DNA of 64,000 bases from the NCBI GenBank assembly GCA_018398575.1, contig JAGTXZ010000018.1, positions 2,542,001 to 2,606,000 of the forward strand, given 5' to 3'. The notes under the pieces were generated by a model. That model did no database searches. It was given only the letters and a program-made list of their open reading frames with translations, and was not told the origin of the DNA. Below, in pieces: positions 34,422 to 44,945 of the stretch; the first letter of the stretch is position 1; every line of letters begins with the position of its first letter. Position numbers and translations under genes: made by a program. Source of the stretch: Ampelomyces quisqualis. Lineage: Eukaryota > Ascomycota > Dothideomycetes > Pleosporales > Phaeosphaeriaceae.

Positions 34422-35444
34422 CTATCCATCCCGTCTGCCTATTGCCCTTCCCCTTCCCCGCGCCATCTGAACACTGTGCGGAACAAACTGCAGCGCCGAC
34501 ATGCTAGACGCGAGGTCGTCTACTGGATCTTGCGAACTATTCGATGAAGCAGGTTGCGCCTTTGATGTCTCCTGTACCGTAGATACATCGCCGCGCCCTC
34601 GACCGCGAGGGTGGCCAAAGCCCCCACGACCACGCAGCTTGACTGGAATGCGCCTTGACTCACCGTTAAGTGCTCCAAGATTTACAGTCGGGCCGTCGTC
34701 ATGTTCGTCTTCGTCTTGCACCAGGTCCATGCCCTCTCCTACTGTGCTCGCAAAAGACTCTCCCCGACGTCTAGTGATTGCGTCACCCATGGAGCTGAGT
34801 GCACTACTACGTCGTCGATGGGGCGGCCGAAGCATGCTGCTGCGCCGATCAATGCCATCATTTACGATGAAGAAGTCGTAGTTGCGGGGAAACTGGTGTT
34901 TGTCTATGCAGTGCAGTCTTCGCTTTTGGGGCGTGCTGCATGGACGACGACAGTCTGGGACGAGACATGCATACTTAAAGCCGTCAGTGAGAGTCCTATA
35001 CAAGAGCCACCAACATACCCGTATGTGTGCAACATTATGACCAGAGCATTGATGTTGCTCAGCTCATGGAACATGAATGCAGAAAAAGAAATACGCTAGC
35101 AGTGAACCTACGGTTTTCTCGCCCTTCTCACGTTTTGCAGCGGTGATCGGGTCGTGGTTCTCCGCAATGTGCAGATGCAGAAAATGCTCGTCTGGAAAGT
35201 TCCTCTGACACTCAGAACACCGGTTCGTGTGCGTCTTTTGGTAGTGCACATGGTACGCATCGAAGGAGTCAAAGGAAAGCGGCTCGTGTGGGGGAAGTGA
35301 GCACCGCATTACGGCGGGGTGGTCAGACAACGCGGAATCTGCGTCTAGATGAACGATTTTGATGTCGACCGACAGCTCGCGGCTGTTCTGTGTGCTGCAA
35401 TCTTCTGACGACACAGAGTCCCGGTGTGAGCGCTTGATTCCCAT
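34422..35444 (-). CDS. C2H2 zinc-finger protein, ZNF511-like, 294 aa
   Basis: Exons 35,444-35,112 and 34,973-34,422 with a 138-bp intron (donor GTAGGT, branch CACTGAC, AAG acceptor). The join gives EKGEKTYACLVPDC, which matches the continuity expected for the ZNF511 family. Three zinc-binding units are visible: MRCSLPPHEP...HVHYQKTH, NRCSECQRNFPDEHFLHLHI followed by ENHD, and CLVPDCRRPCSTPQKRRLHC followed by IDKHQFPRNYDFF. The last third is Ser-rich and then RGG-like (RGRGGFGHPRGRGRGD), a common RNA-binding feature. Length and order fit the conserved eukaryotic ZNF511 family, whose function is poorly known. It is divergent from the Est1-like gene at 35,939, with about 495 bp between starts. 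Confidence 0.75.
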
Positions 35445-35938
35445 CTTGTGGTTTGTTGAGTGGATGATTGCAGATGGTGGGCTGCAGGATATGAAATTGG
35501 AAAGCGGTACCTTGTTTGGCTGGCCAGATTGTCGTCTCGTTTGACCAGGTCAGTGCAGTGTAGGGGTGACTGCTCACGAGAGCGATATCTGGGTGGCGCG
35601 CGGGCCGGAGCGGAATGTCTTGGCATTTGTGGGATGAACTTTGTGGGAACCGAAGTTGGTTCGCGAGAGTCACCAACATTACTGCACCCCATCTCACCAC
35701 CACCGCCGCCGCCGCCGCCACCTTCACTCCGACGCCGGCCCCGCGTCCAGAGTGCTGCTGTCTGCCCCGGATCTGCCTCCCCCGCTCGCTGCTTGTCCTC
35801 ACCCCAGGGCACACCACGCCTTCATAAATGGAGCACGATAGCCACAACACTCGCCGTTCCCTGCCCCGTGCCCTTGTCTGACCTGCCGGCCGACCGTGGG
35901 GTCACATATGATCGACGCCGACCCACGCGCTTGGAAGC
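35445..35938. promoter_or_regulatory. Shared upstream region of the ZNF511-like and Est1-like genes
   Basis: Head-to-head intergenic region of 494 bp. It contains a CCG/CCA trinucleotide run at about 35,698-35,723. A bidirectional promoter is inferred from geometry only. Confidence 0.4.
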
Positions 35939-38730
35939 ATGGCCGTGAACATTGAACTTCTTGACAGGTGCGCAGTTGCTCGTCAATAGCGTCGTCCAAT
36001 GTCTGCCCGGGCTAATCGTGCGCAGGCGGGCAAAGGCAATAGAGCGCGACCTACACAAACGTGCCGATGGCGGCGCTACATGTGCCGAGCTGGCCGCTCT
36101 ACTGCAAGAGTAGGACACCCCCACGTGCTGCATCGCGACATCTGCTTACGGACCCCCCCAGGTACCGCGTCGCCTGCGAGAGCCTCTCCGTCGCCGACGT
36201 CGAACATGCCTCGGCCCACGAAACCGAGCAGAGACTTTGGACAGCCCACCTAAAAGTCAACACCGCCTTCAGGCAGGAGCATAAGATTGTGCGTCACATG
36301 CCCACCGGGAAGGCGGAAGGAAGGGCCCTGCTAACACAAGGCAGCTCAAGCGCGCCAAGGAACATGTCGTGGAACTCCGGAAATTCCAGAAGAGCTACCT
36401 CCACTTCATCAAGGCCAGCCAGCGCTTCTACCGCCAGTACATACTCAACGTCGACGCGCAGTTCGACGGTCTCCCCGAGCTGCGAAAGATCGCCCAGAAG
36501 TGGAAGGATGACGGTAGGCGCACTTCCACCACCGACTGTGCGAGTACTGACTTGCTGCTAGGCTCCAAGACTCCTCCACGCGCGCGCATCTCTGCCACCC
36601 TCAACAATGACGTCTTGCAGTCCTGCCACCAAACCCTGATTCACCTCGGCGACCTCTCCCGCTACCGCGAAACCGAGCTGGTGGAGAAGGACAAGGAACG
36701 CAACTGGGGACCCGCAAAGGGTTACTATGGCCTTGCTGCCGAACTGTACCCCGACTCAGGCCATGCGCACAATCAGCTGGCAGTCATCTCGCGCGAAGAC
36801 GGCGACCACTTCCGCTCCGTCTACCACCTCTACCGCTCGCTTGCCAGCAAGCTGCCATATCCGCAGGCGCAGAGCAACCTCGAAACCGAATTCAGGCGCA
36901 TAATTGCTGCGTGGGACAAGGGCCAGCTGATCAACAACCACAAGTCCTCGGACGGCAACAATGCCGGCCGCGCCCTGATTGCATGGTTCGTCAGATTGCA
37001 CAGCAGAATATACAAGGGAGAGGAGTTTGCGGCACATGATGAACTGGAAGGCGAGGTGCTGAGCCACTTGGCCATCGAACTGAAGGAGCGCCCACTCGAT
37101 TCCATCTTGCCCAAGGTCATCATGATCAACTTGGCTGCAGAGCACTTTGCGACTGTCCAGATGCAGGGTAAGTCTTACGACACTTCGCAGGCGACTCTTG
37201 CTAATACCTCTAGCCCCCACGCCACCCGACAACATCATGCGCACCTACTTCATGTACCTACGACTCAACGTCAAGACATTCTTCGTACTTCTCCAGGTAT
37301 TGCAGCCAGAGCTCGAACGACTGTCGGAAGCCGACGACATTACCAAGAATGGCGATTGCGCAGCTCAACTCTCCGACAAGATCACCGCCGTGGCCCGCCG
37401 TACCCTACCCGGACTCCGTCTGTACAGCACATGGTTTTCGCGCTGCTGGCAGGTGCTCAACGCAAAAATCGCCGACACTTTGACCACCGTGGATGTGCAC
37501 GAGTTATGGAAGGCGTATGCCGCAACTCTTACGCTGTTGGCATCAAGCTTTCCAGTCGAGCAGCTTCCCCAGGAAGACTACATGCTCGAAGAAGACACCG
37601 ACACCATTGGCTTTCAGCCCCTCGTCTCTCCCACTACCCTGAAGCTATGGTATAGCGGTCAAAACCTCAAGCAAAAGTGGACCGATCTGGAGCGCAACCA
37701 CCCTAATGTTGAGATGCTAATGCGGGTTAAGGACCTGTTGATTGATGGACTGATGCTTACCCAGAATCCCGAAGCACCCCTGGATCTGGATGGCACGCGC
37801 TTCATCTACCGTGAAGAAGGCGTGCCATCAGAACTCCTGGCCAGTCCGACCAATCGTTCAGAGACTTCTCCCGTACTGGCTATACAGCCTGTCGATTTGC
37901 CAAGGTTTTCCCCGCAGGCACCTATTGCGGACGACCAAAAATCACAGAGTGTGGCCGCGCCATCGGAATCAGCGTCAACCACTGTTGCGAAAGAGTCGGC
38001 TATGCACCGCATGGTCGACGACTTGGTGGGTGCCGACGACGGCTTGGATCCCTTGCCCGAGGAGGATGAGAACATGCCGCCTACACCGCCAGAGCAGACG
38101 TTTGAGGATACCACAATGGTCGATGATGGTACCTTTGCACCAGCTTCGCTATCCATTAGTGACCTTGTGAACAACGTTAGAAACTACAAGCCACTGTCAC
38201 CTGCACCTGGTGCCGTCTTGCTGTCAACACCTATGGGGAGGACCGCGTCTACTTCCTCTACGCGCCAGTCAGCCAATCTTCCTTCGGTTCCGGACGGTCA
38301 GTGGAACAACGGCTCAATCTGGAACCGCAGCTACAACGGCACTCCCGGCCCTTCGTCTCCTGCGATACCCAATGGCACAGGAGCTGGAGGCGATTTCAGC
38401 CGGTCGCCCTTGAATGCTAATGGAATTGGGCACGTGCGCCAACGTTCTTCGAACTCGCTCCTTGGCGCCGAAATAACGCCTTCCGCGATACGCGCCGCAC
38501 GACCCATTAGTGGTGGTCTCGGCAGTGGTGCAGCATGGGGAAACCCGAGCGCTGCAAGCCCATCCTACTGGGGTTCAGTGTATGGCAACGGCTTTGGCGG
38601 CACCTACGATGGCAACCAGAGAGGAATCGCCAACGATATCAACATGGCCAGTCCGCTGCTGTTTAGCTCCTACCAGGATAAGGCGCACAGCTCTTGGGGG
38701 CGTACCCCTCCAAATGGTCAAGGCGGCTGA
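35939..38730 (+). CDS. Est1/Ebs1/SMG7-like protein, six exons, 843 aa
   Basis: Exons 35,939-35,967, 36,026-36,109, 36,162-36,288, 36,345-36,513, 36,562-37,167 and 37,214-38,730. The introns are 46-58 bp with GT donors, CTAAC-type branches and AG acceptors. The splice chain turns short frames into a continuous N-terminus: MAVNIELLDR, RAKAIERDLHKRADGG, LLQEYRVACESLSVADVE and EHVVELRKFQKSYLHFIKAS. The TPR/14-3-3-like Est1 N-terminal domain spans about residues 40-140. The Est1 DNA/RNA-binding domain follows, with GPAKGYYGLAAELYPDSGHA and HNQLAVISREDGDHFRSVYH. The C-terminal 350 residues are Ser/Pro-rich and disordered. Family members act in telomerase recruitment (Est1) or nonsense-mediated decay (Ebs1/SMG7). 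Which applies here cannot be decided from sequence. Confidence 0.88.
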
Positions 38731-39408
38731 TTCGATATGCAGCAGCTGCGAATTGCTGCTTCGATCACGCTTTCACTGTCCGCTCACGGTACCTGGTCAT
38801 CCCAGCCACGTTTATTCGGGCGCGGGCACTTGTATCTCACCGTCTCACTGGCGAATTTAGTCAGTTGGGCATCAAGTCGATGCTTGAGATTGTCATGACT
38901 CATGGTCCTCCGAAACTGTGCGAGGTTTGGCGCCGCTGCAATACCACGCTCTAGGATCTGACATTGAGCTCTTTGATCAACCCGGCTTTGAAGTACAGTT
39001 TGGGAAAACACAAATTGCAGATCAGAACGAGTTTGTAATATGGCTCAGTTTTTGCTTCAGCTCTTAAAACACGCAGAAGGTCATGGCCGCAGAGAAGTGT
39101 GGCTACATTTCGAGTGACTTGACCTTTGCGTGCTGCGCGCAAGGATCTGCGTTATAGTTATCTTTGCTTTTTGATCATTATCATGTTTTTGGAGTTCCGC
39201 AACATTGAGTCCATTGCATGTTTTCACGTGATGCTAATATCGTGCACACCCCATTGACACCCATGACACAAGCATGTGCTCATGAGAAGAACATTCAGCT
39301 CCTGTCATCATGTCGGGTTTTGTTCGTTTGCCATTCTTCTATCTTGTTCATTTTCCACATATCTTCATACATGTCTATGCACACCCTCCTTCTTCCCAGC
39401 CATCATCT
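38731..39408. other. Convergent spacer
   Basis: Lies between the 3' ends of two convergent genes and is expected to hold both 3' UTRs. It is pyrimidine-rich near 39,330-39,470. No gene or RNA structure was recognised. Confidence 0.4.
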
Positions 39409-40971
39409 TTACTTTTCGCTTTCATATGCATCATCCTCGTCCTCATCCCCACCAACCCGTTCAACAATCAAGTTCCCACTCCGCCCAATTCTCTCCCTGA
39501 TCGTGCCCCCAGTCTTGACATCATAGACCTCCCTGGGCATCGGGCTCACGAGCTGGAATTTGTACTCGTGTTCGAAACCTTGGGGTTGTTCCACCTTCTC
39601 GGAGTCTGTTGAGGTGGAAGTCAAGACGTCGTAGCACTCGACAAAAGCGTAGAGTTCTTCCATGTCCGCGTCTGTGGCAAACTTGCGCACGACGCGCTCT
39701 TCTGAAGGTAATTTGACAGCTATGCGCACGATATCCTTTGACTCTGGGCATGGTTCGGCAGGAATGGACGAGGCGCGCCATTTTCGCCACTGCTCCAAAT
39801 TCCGCGCATGGAATTCTGCAGCTCGTTCGCGTTCCAGCGCTTCTTTTTCCTCTCGCTCTTTCCTCTCAGCTTCTTCCTTCTTCTTCCGCGCGCGCTCTCG
39901 ATCAACGGCCAAACTACGCTCATATGCGCTGTCCTGCTGTTGGCGAATGTTGCGTGTTGCTTGTTGTTCCTGGCGCTGTGCGCGCACGCGATTTAGTGGT
40001 TCGATGTGTTGCTGCATCGCGGCTTTGAGCTTCGCTATGAATTGCGCTGGGGGTGTGGGGCCGGCGATGCGCGCTGCTATGCCCATTGCTGTGGACGAGA
40101 CTTGCGGCGTGTGCACGATAAGGCCGGCGAATGGAAATTTTGTGCAGTTCAGCGAAGAAGAGACTTGGTATGCTTCGGCGTCTTGGACGTTGCCGGCCCA
40201 CAGGATGATGTTGTTTTCTGGGTTGCGGATGAATTCGACGAGGGAGGGGGAAAGCAGGGTATCGTGGATGAAAGAGGTGGTCTCGTCGTGTTCGGGGGAG
40301 ATGAGGATGACGAGGAGGAATTGGAGGTTCTTCTTGGCCAGGTCGAAGGCTTGCGCATAGCCGCTCTCGAAGAAGGGGAGTTGGTGGGGGCCGTATTCTT
40401 CCTCGAACTCCCGTATGAAGCGCGCTGCTGTGTCGCGCGGGTTCAGCAGTCTTCTGCCTGTTGCTGCGCCGCGTCGTGCTGCCGGATTGTTGATGTTACT
40501 TGCGCTGAGGCGCCCCCATGTCCGCGGTATGAAGGGGAACATCCAGCCCATGAACCGAAAGTATTTAGACAGCAGGGAATATGCAAGCGAAAAAGGCGCG
40601 AATATTATGGCCAGCACGAGCGGTGCTTGCGTGCTGACTTGGTTCTCTGGTTGCGGTACGACGCGCGGCGCGGGCTCTATCCGTACTCTTCTACTCGACG
40701 TCGATGACCGCGGGGACGATGTGAAGCCGTTCATGAGCGTCTCTTGCCGCCGTATGTCTTGTGGTGCTTGTTCCGCTGCAGCTGCCGCGACAGCATCCAC
40801 AGCGGGTTCGCCATCGAAGAAGCGGGCGATTGCTATTTGTACATTCCACTCGCATCGGCGGAGAAGCGGTATCGCGGCGGCGAGGTCTTGATCTGTGACG
40901 GCTGTGAATTGCTGGAGTGCCGACTGTTGGTCCTCCGTCAACGCCGAAATGTCCATGTTGGATTCTGCCAT
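39409..40971 (-). CDS. UBX-domain protein, FAF2/UBXD8 (Ubx2/Ucp10) type
   Basis: One exon of 520 aa starting MAESNMDISALTEDQQSALQ. Domain order: a UBA-like domain at about 8-50 (FTAVTDQDLAAAIPLLRRCEW); a hydrophobic hairpin at about 113-150 (APLVLAIIFAPFSLAYSLLS and FMGWMFPFIPRTW) for ER or lipid-droplet anchoring; a thioredoxin-like UAS domain at about 170-310 (LQFLLVILISPEHDE, NIILWAGNVQDAEAYQVSSS); a highly charged coiled coil at about 325-390; and a UBX domain at about 400-505 (DIVRIAVKLPSEERVVRKFA). This is the full architecture of the family that recruits Cdc48/p97 to the ER membrane for ER-associated degradation and lipid control. That role is family knowledge, not shown here. Confidence 0.9.
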   Translation of the reverse strand: MAESNMDISALTEDQQSALQQFTAVTDQDLAAAIPLLRRCEWNVQIAIARFFDGEPAVDAVAAAAAEQAPQDIRRQETLMNGFTSSPRSSTSSRRVRIEPAPRVVPQPENQVSTQAPLVLAIIFAPFSLAYSLLSKYFRFMGWMFPFIPRTWGRLSASNINNPAARRGAATGRRLLNPRDTAARFIREFEEEYGPHQLPFFESGYAQAFDLAKKNLQFLLVILISPEHDETTSFIHDTLLSPSLVEFIRNPENNIILWAGNVQDAEAYQVSSSLNCTKFPFAGLIVHTPQVSSTAMGIAARIAGPTPPAQFIAKLKAAMQQHIEPLNRVRAQRQEQQATRNIRQQQDSAYERSLAVDRERARKKKEEAERKEREEKEALERERAAEFHARNLEQWRKWRASSIPAEPCPESKDIVRIAVKLPSEERVVRKFATDADMEELYAFVECYDVLTSTSTDSEKVEQPQGFEHEYKFQLVSPMPREVYDVKTGGTIRERIGRSGNLIVERVGGDEDEDDAYESEK

Positions 40972-41743
40972 CTTGAAGCTTCGGTTCGGAGATTATGTGA
41001 GAGTTGCGTGCGCGTAAAGTGTGTGGCAGATATATTCGGGGACAGAAGAGGCTGTGAGGAGGATTCAGGCAGAGGAAGCGCAAGTAGAAGTTGAGGTTGC
41101 CTGGCCTCAACGGGCGATGATGCAAATGTGGTTCTCGGAGCTCTCACCCATGGTTAGGTAAGATGAGGCTAATCCTTGGTCTCGCCACGCGACATTAGCG
41201 CTTCACAGTAGTAACCACCCCCAGTCTCAGAGTGGCTTTCACTAGAGCTATAACAGCTCAGTCTGAAGCACGTTGAAGACCTTCAGATCTACATAGTGGT
41301 CATGCCGAAGCAGCAAAGGATTAATCTCCAGTCACTTGGGCTAGTAGATATGCACACAGAGGAGCGCGACAGATTATCAACGTCGTCCAAACCCTGGAAA
41401 GACGTCCCATGGGAGGTCTACGCACCATGACTAGGCCAATACCTATGTAGAAACATGCAAATATTTTACAAGACCGCAATGCATCTTCACATCAATAATA
41501 TATACGCGGTAAAAGACTTACCTACCCGATCATAGCACACGGGCGCTAGTGCTTCGTAGCTCGCTCTCGCCTGCTGAGTCAAACTAGCTGCCGAGCTCGG
41601 AACCCCTCCTTGCTATGTACTATGCCCTGCAGCATATCCGCTCATCCTTGCTCTTTTTCCCCTTTCTTGTCAATCTTGAAAATTATATATTTTTTCAAGT
41701 TCGCCAACTAGTATCCACTTCCTGTTAACCAGGTTGAGACCAA
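40972..41743. other. Spacer between the UBX gene and the tRNA
   Basis: Promoter side of the minus-strand UBX gene and upstream flank of the tRNA. No further gene was recognised; the last 100 bases are AT-rich. Confidence 0.4.
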
Positions 41744-41827
41744 GCCAGCTTGGCGCAGTGGTAACGCGTAGCACTTGTATCACATACAGGTATGCTAAGA
41801 TCGCTCGTTCGATTCGGGCAGTTGGCA
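41744..41827 (+). tRNA. tRNA-Thr(UGU) with a 12-nt intron
   Basis: The 84-base sequence folds as follows. Acceptor stem GCCAGCT pairs with AGTTGGC (one G-T), with discriminator A. D stem GCG/CGC closes a CAGTGGTAA loop. Anticodon stem TAGCA/TGCTA is perfect. T arm GCTCG-TTCGATT-CGGGC has one G-T. The anticodon loop is enlarged to 19 bases; placing the intron after position 37 gives CT-TGT-A...A, i.e. anticodon TGT. The A box (TGGCGCAGTGG) and B box (GTTCGATTC) match Pol III signals. The mature length would be 72. The structure is convincing; the anticodon call depends on the intron placement. Confidence 0.8.
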
Positions 41828-41840
41828 CTCCGTATTTACC

Positions 41841-41845
41841 TTTTT
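41841..41845 (+). terminator. Pol III terminator of the tRNA gene
   Basis: A TTTTT run 14 bases downstream of the tRNA 3' end. Confidence 0.6.
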
Positions 41846-42335
41846 GCTCTTCGGGAGGAGAGCTTGATGAGTGAGGTGGAATTGAATTGAATCGGTATCG
41901 TCAGCTTGTCCTCGTTTTTTTTGTGACGCAACAGTGGAGATGAAAAGCACCCAGCGTTATGGGAAGGCTCAGCAGAACATCTATCTAATTCTATCGTCAA
42001 GTAAGCCACGCCATACCTTACTGGATTACATCACGTGTAACTTTGAGCAGAGAGTTGGTGCAAACAAAGATGTGCAAGTCTTTGTGACAGTTCATTTAGG
42101 CTGAATCTAAAGCATGGCTTTGAGCTGCTGCATGCAGCAACTCAGGGTATCTATTGAATGGCTGTTGAATGGCCATACCCCAAAGGTTTACTCCGACGCC
42201 ATGACACCCTCTGCCGCCCTGCCACAACTTAGTCTTGCCCTTTCGAAGAATCCTGTTGCAGCTCCACATGGCGGTGGTACTGGCTCTCGTAGGTTGTTGA
42301 AAACACGAGCATCAGCGCTCACACGGTTGCGGCGC
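41846..42335. other. Spacer downstream of the tRNA
   Basis: Lies between the tRNA and the 3' end of adenosine kinase. An open frame on the plus strand at 42,114-42,440 overlaps the kinase in antisense and lacks support. Probably the kinase 3' UTR. Confidence 0.4.
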
Positions 42336-43516
42336 TTAGCTAGCAGTGTACGTCTGCTTGGGCTGCGGGTACGAAGGACCGAGCTCCTGAATGCTCAACT
42401 TGGCCAGCCATTGGCCCATATCGATGCAAGTCTCGAGTGACTTGCCCTGGACGATACCAGCGACAAAGCCTCCAGCGAACGCATCACCAGCGCCATTAGT
42501 GTCGTTAATCTTCTCCTCGCTAATGGCATGCACTGCAGCTTCTTTGACGTCGATGTCACCGCCCTCCTTTGCACTGATGGCAATGGTGGGGTCGGTGCCT
42601 TGCGTGATCACGACGGTCCTTGAACGCTTGGTGTTTTTCTTCGGACCCTTTGCGATAGTCTCGGCGATCTTCTTGACGTCCTTGGACTCAATGTTGTGCG
42701 ACTCGGCAAATGCGGCGGCTTCGGTTTCGTTGCCGATGAGAATGTCGACGTAGGGCAGAATCTCGTCGAGAGGGCCCTTGAAGAATTGGGAAATGAAGGG
42801 CGCGGATAGATTGAGGATGAAGATCTAGAGATGTTAGTTGTGGCGAGCTTTCGAATTTACCCAGTTTGCATCTCACCTTGTCCTTTGCGGCAGCCTCCTC
42901 TGCGAGCGCCTTGATCGCGGGCACAGAGACGGTCAAATGGAAGCCGCCAACGTAGAACACCTGCGCATTCTCGACCTGCTTCCAGATGCGCTCCTGCTTC
43001 AGATGGTCGACCTTGTAGTTGTTGGCGGCCGCAAGATCAGTGCACATGGAGCGATTGTGGCCCGTGATGACGACACCACAGCGTCCGGTGGGTGTTTTCT
43101 CGTCGTAGAGGTACTCGGTCTTGACACCAGCCTCGCTAGAGATCCGCTCGAGGGTCTCACCGTACTTGTCCTTGCCAATGCAGCCAATGTAGACGGTCGA
43201 GTTGGGCTGGAGAATGTACTGTGCACCTCGCGCCGTGTTCTGGGCTGCCCCTCCAGCGATGAGGACGGCCTTGTAGTTCTGAAGCAGGTCTTCGTAGAGA
43301 CCCATGTGCTTCTCGGGGTCTGCAAGGATGGCGTCGTTGGCCTTCAAGCCATACTTGTCGAGCAATGCTTGGTCGCTATTCACCACATTGTCAGCATAAG
43401 CTCATTGAGGTGCTCTTCACCTGCATATCTTTAAGTGTCAATGGTCTGGCTTACCCGACACCCTGAATGTCCAGCAGAGGGTTCTCCAAGCACAAAAGTT
43501 CGTATTTGCCAGCCAT
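42336..43516 (-). CDS. Adenosine kinase
   Basis: Exons 43,516-43,455, 43,375-42,877 and 42,824-42,336 with introns of 79 and 52 bp encode 349 aa. The N-terminus MAGKYELLCLENPLLDIQGV joins across intron 1 to GDQALLDKYGLKANDAIL, as in fungal adenosine kinases. The PfkB-family substrate motif AGGAAQNTARGAQYIL lies at about residue 60. The second PfkB motif DTNGAGDAFAGGF, with the catalytic Asp, lies at about 290. The ILIGNETEAAAFA segment precedes the ATP site. The enzyme phosphorylates adenosine to AMP and keeps the S-adenosylmethionine cycle running by removing adenosine. A small AT-rich inverted-repeat element sits about 100 bp upstream of the start codon and may affect its promoter. Confidence 0.93.
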
Positions 43517-43615
43517 TTTGATGGTGTATGGGTAAGGTTGGGAGGTAAAGGTTGGTAATGTTGTTTTGGCGCGGAGGACGTGGGGCTGTTTCGAGGGGCA
43601 GAAATTGGCGCTCGT

Positions 43616-43965
43616 CAGTTCAACGCCAACGCCCAAGGACAGTTCGACGCACAAAACTGAAATAACTCCTTTAATCTATAACTTTTACGCAGCACATAAC
43701 AACAGAAGATAAAGATTATATACTAGTATATTTCTATAGAAGATTAGAAAATTATATCTTAAGAGTAAGGTTTTATCACCTTCTTTCCTACGAAGGAAGG
43801 AGACTTTTTAATTACTTATGTATAACAATTTTAGAAATCTTTCTTAGGGGACTGTATATAATGTTAACAAATAAAGTAGACCTTCTTATGCTAGGTTTTA
43901 TCTAACGTGTTAGGCTAAAAAGATATAGAGGCGTGCGTTGAACTGTCCTTAGGCGTTGAACTGTC
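43616..43965. mobile_element. Small AT-rich inverted-repeat element (MITE-like)
   Basis: The ends carry inverted copies of CAGTTCAACGCC, each accompanied by a second copy of (A/G)GGACAGTTC(A/G)ACGCAC about 15-20 bases inside (43,616-43,653 and about 43,930-43,965 in reverse complement). The roughly 270-bp interior is markedly AT-rich and TA-rich, as after RIP, and has no coding frame. A target duplication was not recognised. Its position places it in the presumed promoter or 5' UTR of adenosine kinase. Confidence 0.55.
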
Positions 43966-44945
43966 TAGGCCCAAGATGGAAGATCTTGGGCGGGTAGCCG
44001 GGTAGTTATCTTATAAATCATCCATGTTGTTCGGATATCAGAAATTGTCTCCCAGCAGTATTTACCACTTGGTCTGCTTACCTATAGAAGCTAACAATCT
44101 TCCTGCTATAGCAGTTTCTGGCGCTACACTAATACCAAGGTCTGCACACTGCAAAACCTTTGTCATAATGCTACTTATTGGGTGTTTACACTACCCTTCT
44201 TCATACCGCCATCTCTTCAACCCTGTCCAAAAACATAACCCCAACTTTTTCCTTTCCTGCCTACACCCTAACATGAATCGTTAGCCGAAAGTAAACAACC
44301 TCCGCTTCATCCTCGAGTGCATGTGTTGGAGTAGTACGCTACTAAACTCTAATCCAGACACATCTTAATCGCGTGGGCGCAGAAGCCCCAAAGACTCCTA
44401 ATAGATCATCTATGTCTTGATCGACGCAACGACACCCAAAAAAAGAAGATGCCTACAACTTTTCGCCGAAGCTCGTTCGGCCATATCCACACCCCACCCC
44501 GTACAACCGGATGCTTCCGCATTACCACTTACTTCTACAGCCACCCGAACAATGATCCTTACGTCTCAATCGATCAATTCCCCTCAAGTCTCAACGACGT
44601 GCACCTATTACACCTTCCAATAACCTTCAAATACTATTTTATTGTCGTTAAGAATAAATGCGTGTCTATCAACAACATACGCTTTCTTCCTTCCGTACGA
44701 TATCAACCATCCCATTCATCTTCACTGCCATCAACACAACAAGTTGCAATTCCGCGTAATTGGTCCGCACCCAGATGCCCATGCACAACGAAGCGTTTCC
44801 ATGTATCCACTCCCACTTCAAGGTCAAGAGCTCAATCTCCTTTGAGCTCCAGCGAATGAGTCCCCCATTATTTGTGTTCTAGGTGGAGAGGTGTCCACCT
44901 CACCAGGCTCACCTATCTGAGCGGACTGCTACTGACGGGAGAATC
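43966..44945. other. Spacer between the small element and the PAN3 3' end
   Basis: No supported gene. A plus-strand open frame of 136 codons at 44,449-44,859 has low-complexity composition and lies where the PAN3 3' UTR is expected. It is not considered coding. Confidence 0.4.

Noticed and set aside
44449..44859. 136-codon plus-strand open frame
   Set aside because: Low-complexity composition, no domain, and it lies in the expected 3' UTR of PAN3.
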